From Hondaea fermentalgiana (taxonomy: Eukaryota; Sar; Bigyra; Thraustochytrida; Thraustochytriidae), in NCBI GenBank assembly GCA_014084085.1, contig NPFB01000194.1, positions 1 to 16,493 on the forward strand: a stretch of 16,493 nt of DNA, written 5' to 3'. The notes beneath the pieces are model-generated. The model searched no databases, was not told the DNA's origin, and saw nothing but the letters and a program-made list of their open reading frames with translations. The translations under genes and the position numbers were made by a program. This document shows positions 1-7,361 of this stretch, in pieces. Each line of letters opens with the position of its first letter. Position 1 is the stretch's first letter.

Positions 1-2
1 AG

Positions 3-233
3 TACAAAACGGAGTGCAACGCCAAGAAGCCGTGCACCGAGTACGAGTGCCGCAAGGCGTGCTCGGACTATGACTGGTGCAAGTACTACGAGTTTCAGGA
101 CATTGACCCGATGTACGTGCCGGAGGGCTCTTACATTGAGGACGGTCATGGGCGCTGCGAGCTGCATAAGGAGGACATGGACGCGTACCAGGCATCGTCG
201 AAGGCCGTGTGCTACAGGAAGCGACAGGCGTAA
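3..233 (+). CDS. C-terminal end of a cysteine-rich, PAN/apple-like protein (5' partial)
   Basis: The reading frame enters from the left edge and gives 76 residues before TAA. Seven cysteines lie at residues 5, 11, 16, 20, 26, 52 and 70 of this fragment. The arrangement C-x3-C-x5-C followed by an aromatic stretch (CKYYEFQ) and then GRCELH resembles the central and C-terminal part of PAN/apple modules, which are disulphide-bonded binding folds in secreted or surface proteins. No membrane segment is present in the fragment, so a secreted or lumenal protein is inferred. The sequence ends in a short basic tail (YRKRQA). The N-terminus, any signal peptide and the number of modules lie outside the window. 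Other cysteine-rich extracellular folds are possible. I am sure of the frame and less sure of the family. Confidence 0.6.
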   Translation, partial: YKTECNAKKPCTEYECRKACSDYDWCKYYEFQDIDPMYVPEGSYIEDGHGRCELHKEDMDAYQASSKAVCYRKRQA

Positions 234-1250
234 TTCCTCAGGCGCTCACGAAGCCTACTTGTAAACTTTCAAACATTATTGTACATATGAGTCTCCCTTA
301 TTCAGAGTTCGACGCTGGTTCGATGCGAGCTGCACACGAGGCAGGTTGCTTGAAACGACAGATGGTATTTTTTGAGATGAAAAAAATGGCCAGCACGTGG
401 TGCACAAGAGGCTATTCGCTGTTAGTGAAAGGCAGACAAGGACTGCTCAGACCTAGCTATTGCCAGCGTTTTTCATACAAGAATACTATCGTTGCGCACA
501 AGGCCGTGTGTCACAGGCTATGCCGCTGCGCGCGTCTTTTCTTCAACCGTATCGTTCTGAGCATGTATTCTGTCAGCTCAAGTAACTTTGAGTCTATGTG
601 GAGCTGACTCGCTGATCATTTTGCTACGGACGCAAGGGCATGCATTGCGTATACTTGTGCTGATTGGTTTTGAGTTGTGCGTTGCGACTGGGGGCAACTC
701 AGCCTGTGAGTCAGCGACCGCATGGTACCTCGTGCGGCTTGATTCGCTTTGGTCCCGGCTCTGTGCCTCTTGTCTCCCAAGTCGACTGACTACCTCGGCT
801 GGTCTCAGCGCCCATTGTCTCGCTCTTTCTCTTGCCCGCGCATGAGCGTAAACTTCCTCGCACATTGTAAACTACTTCTCCCATGGCCCTATCTCTGCTC
901 CACGAGCCGGCCGGCCCTTGCCCGCATGGCCTCGCGTGTCTCGCTCGGCATCGATCCCCCTTCCCGCGTCCACCCATCGCCCCCCCTCCGGCCTCGCTGG
1001 CAGCTGGCTGCTGCTGCTCCTGCCTCCGGCCACTCATGCCGGCCGAGGTGGACGTCCTCTGTCCCTTGCTCCCGGTGTCGCTCTCTTCCCGCTCTCTTCG
1101 CCGCAGTGTCTCGGAGCCGTCCATTTCTCACCTCTCCCACGACATCTTCGGCAGACGCCTGCGGGCTGGCTATTCCCCCGCAGGTTTCCCTCCCAGGAGG
1201 CCGCCGCGAGAACGTCCGCCTGCGGCCGCCATCTGCATGCCGCAATCCAA

Positions 1251-1304
1251 CCAATGGTCGCGCGCTTTCTCGCCGCAGCCTGGTCTGCATGTGTTCGTTA
1301 TATA
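1251..1304 (+). promoter_or_regulatory. Candidate core promoter: CCAAT box plus TATATA
   Basis: CCAAT lies at 1251-1255 and TATATA at 1299-1304, 43 bases apart edge to edge, a usual spacing for a CCAAT/TATA promoter. Transcription would start near 1330 and run into the carrier gene with a leader of about 700 bases, unless an intron removes part of it. A reverse CCAAT (ATTGG) lies at 1803-1807, closer to the carrier ATG. This is pattern evidence only. Confidence 0.3.
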
Positions 1305-1366
1305 CTACCTCCTCGCAAGAGCGGGTCGCTGGAGCCGGCACCGCTCTCGACGGCCGGGCACGTACT

Positions 1367-1552
1367 ATGTCGCCGTTCAGCAAGTCGGCGCGCGGAAAAA
1401 AAATCCCCAAAAAGTCGAAGCCTCTCTCCGGGTCCCGTACGCTCCCCCGCATACTATGCCACCACGAACGCCCGCACCGGACCCGGCGGCGCGCGCGGGC
1501 GCGGGCGCGGCGCCGCGGGCACGCGACCCTAACCAGAACGGCGCAAACCTAA
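1367..1552 (+). other. Possible upstream ORF in the carrier leader, 61 codons
   Basis: If transcription starts just after the TATATA at 1299-1304, the first ATG met is at 1367. It opens a 61-residue, strongly basic frame (it starts MSPFSKSARGKKIPKKSK and is arginine-rich later) that stops 500 bases before the carrier ATG. It could act as a regulatory uORF. It could equally be a chance frame in arginine-coding GC-rich DNA, which I think more likely. Confidence 0.15.
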
Positions 1553-1864
1553 CCGGTTTTAGGCCGCGCAAGGCGCGCAAGGTGCGCCGGGAAGCGCGTT
1601 CGCGAGAGCCACGAAAGCCGGGACGGCGGCGCGCGGCGCGGCCCCTGGGCAAGGGGCGGAAGGCGAAAGCGCAACGGATCGGCGCCGCGAGGCGCACAAG
1701 AGGGGCTCGCGAGCGTGGCGCCTCGGCCGTCGCGGCAGTACCGCCCGACGCTGAGCGGGAGGAGAGACCTCGGCAGCGGAGGCGAGCAGCAGAACCACAA
1801 CCATTGGAGCGAGGACCGCGACCTGGGCCTAGCGAGTGACAACCGCGAGCGAGGCGAGCAAGCA

Positions 1865-1944
1865 GGCAAAGCAAAGCAAAGCAAAGCAAAGCAAGGCAAG
1901 GCAAGGCAAGGCAAGGCAAGGCAAGGCAAGGCAAGGCAAAGCAA
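1865..1944 (+). repeat. Pentanucleotide microsatellite (GCAAA)n then (GCAAG)n
   Basis: About five GCAAA units are followed by about ten GCAAG units, then single GCAAA and GCAAG units. The tract ends about 107 bases before the carrier ATG, so it probably lies in the 5' leader. An open frame runs through it in phase with the carrier, but it has no ATG and would need a GTG start, so I treat the tract as untranslated. Confidence 0.9.
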
Positions 1945-1949
1945 GCAGC

Positions 1950-1950
<1 letters not shown>

Positions 1951-1986
<36 letters not shown>
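1951..1986 (+). repeat. AGC trinucleotide repeat, 12 units
   Basis: Twelve uninterrupted AGC units directly follow the pentanucleotide tract and lie 65 bases before the carrier ATG. In the carrier phase they would read as poly-glutamine, but no ATG precedes them in frame. They are best read as a leader microsatellite. Confidence 0.9.
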
Positions 1987-1988
<2 letters not shown>

Positions 1989-2051
1989 GGCGTCCGACCG
2001 GGCGGGACAGAAGCGAGCGAGCGGGCAAGCCTACTGGCAGCCAGGCAGCTA

Positions 2052-3047
2052 ATGACCGTGGCCACCTCCGGAGCTTCTGGCGCCACCACTGGCGCTGCGC
2101 CTGCCGGCGCACTCGACGTTAGGGAGGCCGGCAGCGGGGGTCTCGCGGCGCTTGTTGCAAATGCCAAGCCCATGTTCGTCGACCTCTCGGCAGGCACCAT
2201 CGGAGGCCTCTGCTGCGTGGCCGTGGGCCACCCCTTCGACACGGCCAAGGTCCTGATGCAGGCGCAGTCCACCACCGAGGTGCGTTACGCGGCCAAGCCC
2301 ACGTCCACGCTGGGCTGCCTCGTCTCGCTCGTCAAGACCCGCGGGGTTTGGAACGGCCTCTACGCCGGCGCTGGCCCTGCCGTCCTGGCCAACGCCCTCG
2401 AGAATGCCGTCCTCTTTATGAGCTACGCGCAAATCCTCAAGACCACCGACGCGATCTTCGAGCGCGTGGTTGGTGATCGCCCCATGAGCGAGGCGACTGC
2501 GGCGCTCGGCAAGGGCGCCGTCGCGGGCAGCATGGCTGCCATTGTGGCCAGCGCCATCCTCTGCCCCATCGAGCTTGTCAAGGTCCGCGTTCAGGCCGGA
2601 GAGGGCCCTTCTGCGATGCACTGCGCCGCCACGGTTCTCCGGCGTGAGGGTGTTGCTGGCCTCTTTCACGGCATGGGCGCCACGGTGGCCCGCGAGGTCC
2701 CGGGCAACATTGCCTTCTTTGGCGTCTACGAGTTTGCACGCGCTGCGCTCGATGGCAACCAGTTCATGACCTCGACCGATGCCCAGGTCCTTACGGCCGG
2801 TGGTCTCGGCGGCACGGCCTTCTGGCTCGTCGCGCTTCCGGCCGACGCGATCAAGACGCAGCAGCAGCTCTTCTCGAGCACCAAGCTCAACATGCGTGAG
2901 ACGTCGGCCATGATCATGCGCACTGAGGGTCTCCGCGGCTTCTACCGTGGCCTCATGGCGACCGTCGTGCGCGCCTTCCCGTCCAACGCCGCGCTCTTTT
3001 GGGGTGTCGAGCGTACGCGCGATTTTCTCGAAAACGTGCTCCCCTAG
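2052..3047 (+). CDS. Mitochondrial carrier, ornithine/basic amino acid carrier-like
   Basis: The 331-residue protein has the three-fold carrier layout and should sit in the mitochondrial inner membrane. The signature P-x-[DE]-x-x-[KR] occurs three times: PFDTAK at 61-66, PIELVK at 172-177 and PADAIK at 263-268. Substrate contact regions match the SLC25A15/ORC ornithine carriers: ALENAVLFM at 115-123, the RE pair at 214-215 in AREVPG, and VRAFPSN at 306-312. Transport of ornithine or related basic amino acids is therefore inferred; a carnitine-type carrier is the main alternative. About 40 residues precede the first helix, typical for the family. The start is the first in-frame ATG. Its context is weak (C at -3, A at +4), so Met41 (ATG at 2172) is an alternative. 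The open frame extends upstream only through the leader repeats without another ATG. Confidence 0.9.
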   Translation: MTVATSGASGATTGAAPAGALDVREAGSGGLAALVANAKPMFVDLSAGTIGGLCCVAVGHPFDTAKVLMQAQSTTEVRYAAKPTSTLGCLVSLVKTRGVWNGLYAGAGPAVLANALENAVLFMSYAQILKTTDAIFERVVGDRPMSEATAALGKGAVAGSMAAIVASAILCPIELVKVRVQAGEGPSAMHCAATVLRREGVAGLFHGMGATVAREVPGNIAFFGVYEFARAALDGNQFMTSTDAQVLTAGGLGGTAFWLVALPADAIKTQQQLFSSTKLNMRETSAMIMRTEGLRGFYRGLMATVVRAFPSNAALFWGVERTRDFLENVLP

Positions 3048-3070
3048 AAAGAGAGCGAGCGCCTTGCGAT

Positions 3071-3138
3071 TGCGCGCGCGCGCACACACACTCAACGACG
3101 GAGAGAAAGAGAGAGAGAGAGAGAGACGCGAGAGAGAG
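3071..3138. repeat. Compound dinucleotide microsatellite (GC)n-(CA)n-(GA)n
   Basis: Alternating GC at about 3072-3082 runs into CA repeats to about 3091. A short unique stretch follows, then interrupted GA repeats at about 3101-3138. The block begins 24 bases after the carrier stop, so it lies in its 3' untranslated region. Confidence 0.85.
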
Positions 3139-3621
3139 GTTTGTTTGGTAGCTCCACGTAGTGTGGGCGGCCAGACAGATGACCTCTTCTCTTGCCTTTT
3201 CTTTTCTCTTCCGTCTCCAGCCGTTCAGCAGCGGCTTTCAGGCTTCGTCCTTTCTTCCTGCAATTTTGTTTCCCCCGCCCCCCTTTTTTCCTTTCTGCGA
3301 GCGTGCAACACGAATACAGGGTTGTTTGATTGACCCTGTCCCATCCATGTCCTGCACGCACGCGCTCTTTTCTTCCCATTTCATCGACACATCCACACAC
3401 GACTCTCAGGTTCCGACCATTAGTATATCCCTCGGCGAGTAGACAAGCCCCGATGGAACCATGCGGGGAGGTGTTGTGATGCGCGCGCGATCGAACGAAA
3501 CAGCTGTCGCCGCATGCATTGCATGCACCTTCTTTTCGGGTTCCTCGGCACACCTGAAAGCGATTGTGCGATGAATAAGAAATACCCATGTGTCATAGTT
3601 TTTCTCCTCTCTTCCTCTCTT

Positions 3622-3680
3622 CTTGCATCTTCATCCTGATGTTGCTTGCATCTCCATCCGGATGTTGCTTGCATCTCTTG
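3622..3680. repeat. 23-bp tandem repeat, about 2.6 copies
   Basis: Units begin at 3622, 3645 and 3668, each opening with CTTGCATCT. The first two full units differ at two positions (CTTCATCCTG against CTCCATCCGG), and the third is cut short. It lies in non-coding DNA between convergent genes. Confidence 0.8.
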
Positions 3681-4010
3681 ATGACGCAAAATGGATGTGT
3701 TCGCATTTCAATGGACACCATCGCGATACGCACGCGCTTTCGTCCCAAGCAACCCTTCCATCAAAATCACCCATCGCCTTGCCTTGCCCTTCTCGTCTCC
3801 CTGGCGTACTTGTCGCCTTCGCCTGGAGCAACATCTTGTTGATTTCCGACAACTAGGCCTGCAAGTAGTTCCTTGATCTTCTGATTCATGCTCCTTTCTT
3901 TTCTTTTTTAACTTTTCTTCTCTGCAAGCCTGTCTGGCTCGGAATACACAAACTTTTCAGCGACCGCAGCTTTTTTTCGTTTCCTTGCGCCCTCTCAAGA
4001 GCCCGGCGGC

Positions 4011-4073
4011 TTGCAGGATTTATTATAAAATCTGACTTGGCCACGAACGAACAGACCAAGTAAAATCCTGCAA
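4011..4073 (-). terminator. 3' hairpin with AATAAA for the minus-strand gene
   Basis: A perfect 11-bp inverted repeat pairs 4011-4021 with 4063-4073 (TTGCAGGATTT and its complement). Inside it a 6-bp repeat pairs 4035-4040 with 4056-4061. On the minus strand the element starts five bases after the stop codon of the gene ending at 4078. It includes AATAAA (minus-strand complement of 4019-4024), about 54 bases past the stop. A 3'-end processing or stability role is inferred. Confidence 0.5.
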
Positions 4074-4077
4074 TCGA

Positions 4078-4986
4078 TCACCACTCAGGCTCAAAGATTT
4101 TGGGTGCTCGTCGCGCGCGTGCAGAACGACGCGACGACATGGACGCCTCGCTCACGGTGTCCGCATCAAAGGACATTTTCTTGCTGCTGCGCTGCGCTGT
4201 GCGCTTTACTTTGTCCATCATCACCAGATCGCCCAGCGAGTCTTCGTGTGAATTTCCCTCCTCATCCTTGTTCTCTTCTGACAAAAGTTGCTGCCGAGGG
4301 TCCGTCTCGTTTTCCTTGTCGGCCGTGTCTGATGACCGCGTGCTTCTCGTCTTACGCGCCGTCATTGTGCTCCGTTTCTTGGAACTCACGCCCGAGGTCG
4401 CCGTTGAGGACCTTGTTGAGCGCCTGCCTCGTCGCGGGGCTTGCTGCTCCGGCGTATGCGGGTTCTCTGCCTCGACACGAGTCTCCGCTTCTTGCTCATT
4501 GTTTTCGTCGACCTTTTCCTGTGACTCGTTCTCGAGCGCTTTTGACACAGCTGTTGCCAATGGCTCGGAAGCAGGAGCAGTTTCCTCCGTAAGGTGGAGG
4601 TTGGAATCATCCTCGGCCGGAGGAACCGGAGCGGAGCTTGTCGTCGCCTTCTCAGAAGTAATGTCAGCAGTCGAGGTCTCTTCGTCATCCCTAACAGCCT
4701 CAGTCGCCTCAACTTCTTCTTTTTCTTGCACGTGTTCTTGCTCTTGCTCTTGCTCTTTGAGGTCCACATTGTCCTCGGCAATCGGAGCCGCGATCTCTGC
4801 CGGGTCCATGTCCTCCTCGATCGTCTCAGCCTGCTCGGCCTCCTCAAGCGCAGCTTTGGCCTTCGCAAGGCGTCTCAGCCACGCCTTGCGCGTGGCCCTC
4901 GCCTGAACCGCCAGCTGGGCCGCCGCCATGGCCATGCCGCATGCCGCGAGCGCTGCCGCCATCGTGTCCACGTCCATGGACTCCAT
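4078..4986 (-). CDS. Acidic, Ser/Thr-rich, probably nuclear protein with KEN box and D-box
   Basis: I do not recognise a family for this 302-residue protein. The N-terminus is alanine/methionine-rich (residues 1-30), followed by a short basic helix (33-44). Residues 45-180 are strongly acidic, with an EQEQEQE run near 78-84. Residues 184-219 are basic and Ser/Thr-rich (RRGRRSTRSS, KKRSTMTARKTRSTRSS), resembling nuclear localisation signals. DKENE at 223-227 is a KEN box, and R231-x-x-L234-x4-N239 fits the full D-box consensus; both are recognised by the APC/C ubiquitin ligase. The C-terminus is basic and then aromatic (RRSARARRAPKIFEPEW). A cell-cycle-degraded nuclear protein is inferred. The start is the ATG at 4986, in a good context (A at -3, G at +4); the frame opens further upstream only through TTG. 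It is divergent from the WD-repeat gene and has AATAAA 54 bases past its stop. Confidence 0.65.
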   Translation of the reverse strand: MESMDVDTMAAALAACGMAMAAAQLAVQARATRKAWLRRLAKAKAALEEAEQAETIEEDMDPAEIAAPIAEDNVDLKEQEQEQEHVQEKEEVEATEAVRDDEETSTADITSEKATTSSAPVPPAEDDSNLHLTEETAPASEPLATAVSKALENESQEKVDENNEQEAETRVEAENPHTPEQQAPRRGRRSTRSSTATSGVSSKKRSTMTARKTRSTRSSDTADKENETDPRQQLLSEENKDEEGNSHEDSLGDLVMMDKVKRTAQRSSKKMSFDADTVSEASMSSRRSARARRAPKIFEPEW

Positions 4987-5393
4987 CGTCGGGCTCCGCT
5001 GCTCCTCGTCCTCGCACGCGCTCGCGAGCACGCGTGTGTCTCGCCTCGCGCCGCGCCCGCTCCCCTGCGATGTGCGCAACGCTGCCTCGGTCGATCAGAA
5101 CTGCCGCGCGAGACTCCCGCTCGGAGTCCAAGCAAGCAAGTGAGCAAGCAAGAAAGGCGATAACCGTTTCACGTGCGCCCCGAGACCCCAATTCGCGTCC
5201 CCCTTTTTCTGGGGCCCCGCCGGGTCGTCCCAAGGCAGACAACGACAACAACAGTGACAACAACAGCGCAAGCCAATCTTGACGGCTTCGGGCGCGCGTA
5301 GTACATCTGCGACGCTCCTGGCCCGCCTGAAGAGGGCTCTTGGAAAAGCATACCTGGTGGAGAAAGAAGCGAACTTTTCCTTGTGGCGCGCGA
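4987..5393. promoter_or_regulatory. Divergent intergenic region (acidic protein / WD-repeat protein)
   Basis: This 407-base gap separates two divergent start codons and must hold both promoters. It contains GCAAG-type repeats at 5127-5155, a CACGTG (G-box/E-box) at 5170-5175, a CAACAA-rich stretch near 5240-5265, and a CCAAT at 5273-5277, 116 bases before the WD-protein ATG. I see no clear TATA box. The individual sites are pattern matches only. Confidence 0.45.
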
Positions 5394-7022
5394 ATGTCTG
5401 TATGCAGGGCGAAGCGCGAGAGGCATAAGACGGTCGAGGCAGACGCCGCGCGAGAACGAGCGATGCCGCTCGTGAGCCCAATGGACGAGACGAGCGAGGG
5501 CGAGGCCGAGGCTGAGGAGCTCGAGTTGTGCGTAGAGGTGCAGAGCTCGAGTAAAGTGCGCGCAAGGCCGACGTCGAGAAGACATGACAATGATCTCCAC
5601 GCGACCAATGAACTCGTCTGGGCGTGTCAGGGCTGCGTCATGGTCGCAGACATGGAACAAGATGTTGCTGCGCACACGACCTTTAGCGACGGAAAAGGAC
5701 AAAAATTGTTCCAGGTGCAACACAAGAACAAATCAATTCTCCTTATCGCGCCAAGCAAAGAATGCGTCGCAGCTTGTACCGACGATCGCGTTCACGTATG
5801 GAATCGTAATGCGCAGTCTGCCGACGGAAAAGGGCAAGAATACGTGCTAAAGGCTCGCGCCCGCTGCTTGAAATGGAACGATAGTGGTAAAGTGCTCGCC
5901 ATTATGCAGGATCGCGCCGTCCTTGTGTGGCCTGTTCATGAGACAAGCGCGCCGTTCCGCGCTGCGTCCATCGAAGAGGCGCCTTCCTTGCGCGCCATTT
6001 GCTGGTTCGGAACCCGCCTTTTTATCGGCAATCAACTCGGTCAAGTTGCCAGTTTGGAGCCATCTGCAGGCCTGGATGTAAACGCTCTCGTCTGGAAGGA
6101 CCTTGCGCATAATGGTGCCGTCTGCAGCCTCGAGAGCGGGCCCTTGGGAGTGCTCGCCCTCTGCGGCACTCATGCTGTTGACCAGGTTCGCGAGAGCGTA
6201 GAGCTTGCTGCCGGAGCATCGAAAAGCATGCACTCATTTGGTCTCAAAGAAGCACTCAATGTGTCGACAGGTCCCGCCACGGCGCAGACAGCGCCGTCCG
6301 AGGCACCTGGCGGCGTTCTTGGCTCACTCCTGAACATTGCTGGAGCCCAGGCCAAGGAACGGGCACAGCTTTCCGCATCCGTGTCCCGAGTCATTGTACG
6401 GATCGCTGCAAAGGGTGAAGCCGAGCCACAGCAGCACAAGACCATGGCGCGCCGCGAGTCTGCGCTCTTTGTGTCCGGCCTCCACGCTGACTCGCAATTT
6501 GCTATCGCCTTCGCCTCCCATGTCGAGATTTTTTCCGGGTCGGAAGTTCTCGCGCAAGTCCGTCTTGGACCGAGTACAGTATGTCGAGGCGTTGCGTTGA
6601 GTCCTCATTCGACAGGCCATCCTCTCAAACTCCGTCTCCACGTTCTATTGGACGCAAAGGCTGCTTCGAGCGAATCGAGCAATGTGGGAAACGAAGGTGA
6701 TTTTGCCAACAGCAACGAGCACAACCCTGCTGCAGGGCGTTTCTTCTTTGGAAATTTAGAAGAAAGCAGACGTCTTGTGCTCCGCACCTTTGCTCCTCGA
6801 AGAGCATCTATTGTGCAGCAGTCAGCGCAGGAGCGTGAGGCGTGCGGATGCGGAAATTCGTCCCTTCTCGACCGCATGGGCCAGCTCGAAGCCCGTCTCG
6901 AAGGCCTCCTCGCCGACCAATCGCGTCGAGCGGATCTCGAGGTTGCCCGTGCCGCGCGTATGGATCGCATGGAGGCCAAACTCGACGCCATCCTCGCGCT
7001 CGTGCAGCAAGGGCGGCAATAG
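5394..7022 (+). CDS. WD-repeat-like protein with C-terminal coiled coil
   Basis: The predicted protein has 542 residues. The first 70 are charged and probably disordered. From about residue 72 the sequence has the alternating short-strand pattern of a beta-propeller. Two blades end in typical WD-type strands, DRVHVW at 131-136 and DRAVLVW at 173-179, and weaker strands follow to about residue 440. A low-complexity, Ser/Asn-rich insert lies near 420-445. The last 52 residues (491-542, LLDRMGQLEARLEGLLADQ onward) form a clear heptad coiled coil, preceded by CGCG. WD propeller plus C-terminal coiled coil suggests a scaffold that oligomerises, as in EDC4/Varicose mRNA-decapping scaffolds or centrosomal WD proteins; I cannot choose between these. 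The start is uncertain: the ATGs at 5394, 5463 and 5481 are all in frame, and the first has a weak context. Confidence 0.7.
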   Translation: MSVCRAKRERHKTVEADAARERAMPLVSPMDETSEGEAEAEELELCVEVQSSSKVRARPTSRRHDNDLHATNELVWACQGCVMVADMEQDVAAHTTFSDGKGQKLFQVQHKNKSILLIAPSKECVAACTDDRVHVWNRNAQSADGKGQEYVLKARARCLKWNDSGKVLAIMQDRAVLVWPVHETSAPFRAASIEEAPSLRAICWFGTRLFIGNQLGQVASLEPSAGLDVNALVWKDLAHNGAVCSLESGPLGVLALCGTHAVDQVRESVELAAGASKSMHSFGLKEALNVSTGPATAQTAPSEAPGGVLGSLLNIAGAQAKERAQLSASVSRVIVRIAAKGEAEPQQHKTMARRESALFVSGLHADSQFAIAFASHVEIFSGSEVLAQVRLGPSTVCRGVALSPHSTGHPLKLRLHVLLDAKAASSESSNVGNEGDFANSNEHNPAAGRFFFGNLEESRRLVLRTFAPRRASIVQQSAQEREACGCGNSSLLDRMGQLEARLEGLLADQSRRADLEVARAARMDRMEAKLDAILALVQQGRQ

Positions 7023-7361
7023 AACTTGGTCCATCATCGGTAGTAGTGCTCGGCCTTGCAAAGGCCTTTGGACCCATTGTCTTTGACCCATTTGACTCCT
7101 CGCGCTTGATCTTGATCCCCGCACTGCGAGCAAGGGAGGGAGCGAGCGAGCGACCACCAAAGAGGGCGAAAGCAAACAGCTTTCGCAGCGTTCGCAGCCC
7201 CGCCCGCGAGCACGCCAGCCAGCCAGGCAAGCACGCAAGCACGCAAGCAAGCACGCACGCGCGCCGCCGCCACAGCCGCAGTCCCAGCCCGCCGCCGCAA
7301 GCCGCGCTTCCGTCGTCGCCGTCGGCGGCATCGCGAAAGGCGCGAAGAAGAACACGAGAAG
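7023..7361. other. 339-base spacer between co-oriented genes
   Basis: It holds the 3' end of the WD-protein transcript and the promoter and leader of the histidine-rich protein gene. A GCAAGCAC-type repeat lies at about 7227-7258, about 104 bases before the next ATG, and GCCGCC-rich DNA follows. I see no TATA or CCAAT box and no gene. Confidence 0.5.
7220..7258 (+). repeat. GCAAGCAC-type microsatellite in the 5' leader
   Basis: Short imperfect repeats of CAGC, then GCAAGCAC and GCAAG units, lie about 100 bases before the ATG at 7362. Similar GCAAR tracts precede the carrier gene and the WD-repeat gene on the same strand. Confidence 0.7.

Larger units (their letters stand above)
234..2051. 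other. 1.8 kb spacer with no convincing gene
   Basis: This stretch separates the cysteine-rich gene from the carrier gene. About 770-1230 is rich in C and T on the + strand. About 1470-1780 is extremely GC-rich and arginine-coding in several frames at once, so stop codons are rare there and long open frames arise without meaning. None of those frames shows a recognisable domain or normal amino acid composition. The last 200 bases hold the pentanucleotide and AGC repeats. The carrier promoter and 5' leader probably lie here. I see no RNA gene. Confidence 0.6.
3048..4077. other. 1.0 kb spacer between convergent genes
   Basis: This spacer holds the 3' untranslated regions of the carrier (+) and of the acidic protein gene (-). 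It contains GC/CA/GA dinucleotide runs just after the carrier stop, pyrimidine-rich DNA, a 23-bp tandem repeat, and the hairpin with a minus-strand AATAAA near the right end. Short open frames on both strands look like noise. I see no gene and no tRNA. Confidence 0.6.

Noticed and set aside
1528..1556. CCTAACC-like units resembling telomeric repeats
   Set aside because: Only two scattered copies are present, with no tandem array.
749..1839. Long overlapping open frames on the + strand, including 318 codons from 883
   Set aside because: They are proline/arginine/alanine-rich, overlap each other in three frames, and lie in GC- or pyrimidine-rich spacer where stop codons are rare.
1836..2051. 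N-terminal extension of the carrier with poly-Gln and KARQG repeats
   Set aside because: The frame upstream of 2052 has no ATG, begins at GTG, and consists of microsatellite translation.
2049..3095. 348-codon minus-strand open frame
   Set aside because: It is antisense to the mitochondrial carrier and has no recognisable domain.
4100..4906. 268-codon + strand open frame opposite the acidic protein
   Set aside because: Its translation is Ser/Cys-rich, as expected from the complement of Glu/Ser codons. The minus strand has the good start, degron motifs and an AATAAA.
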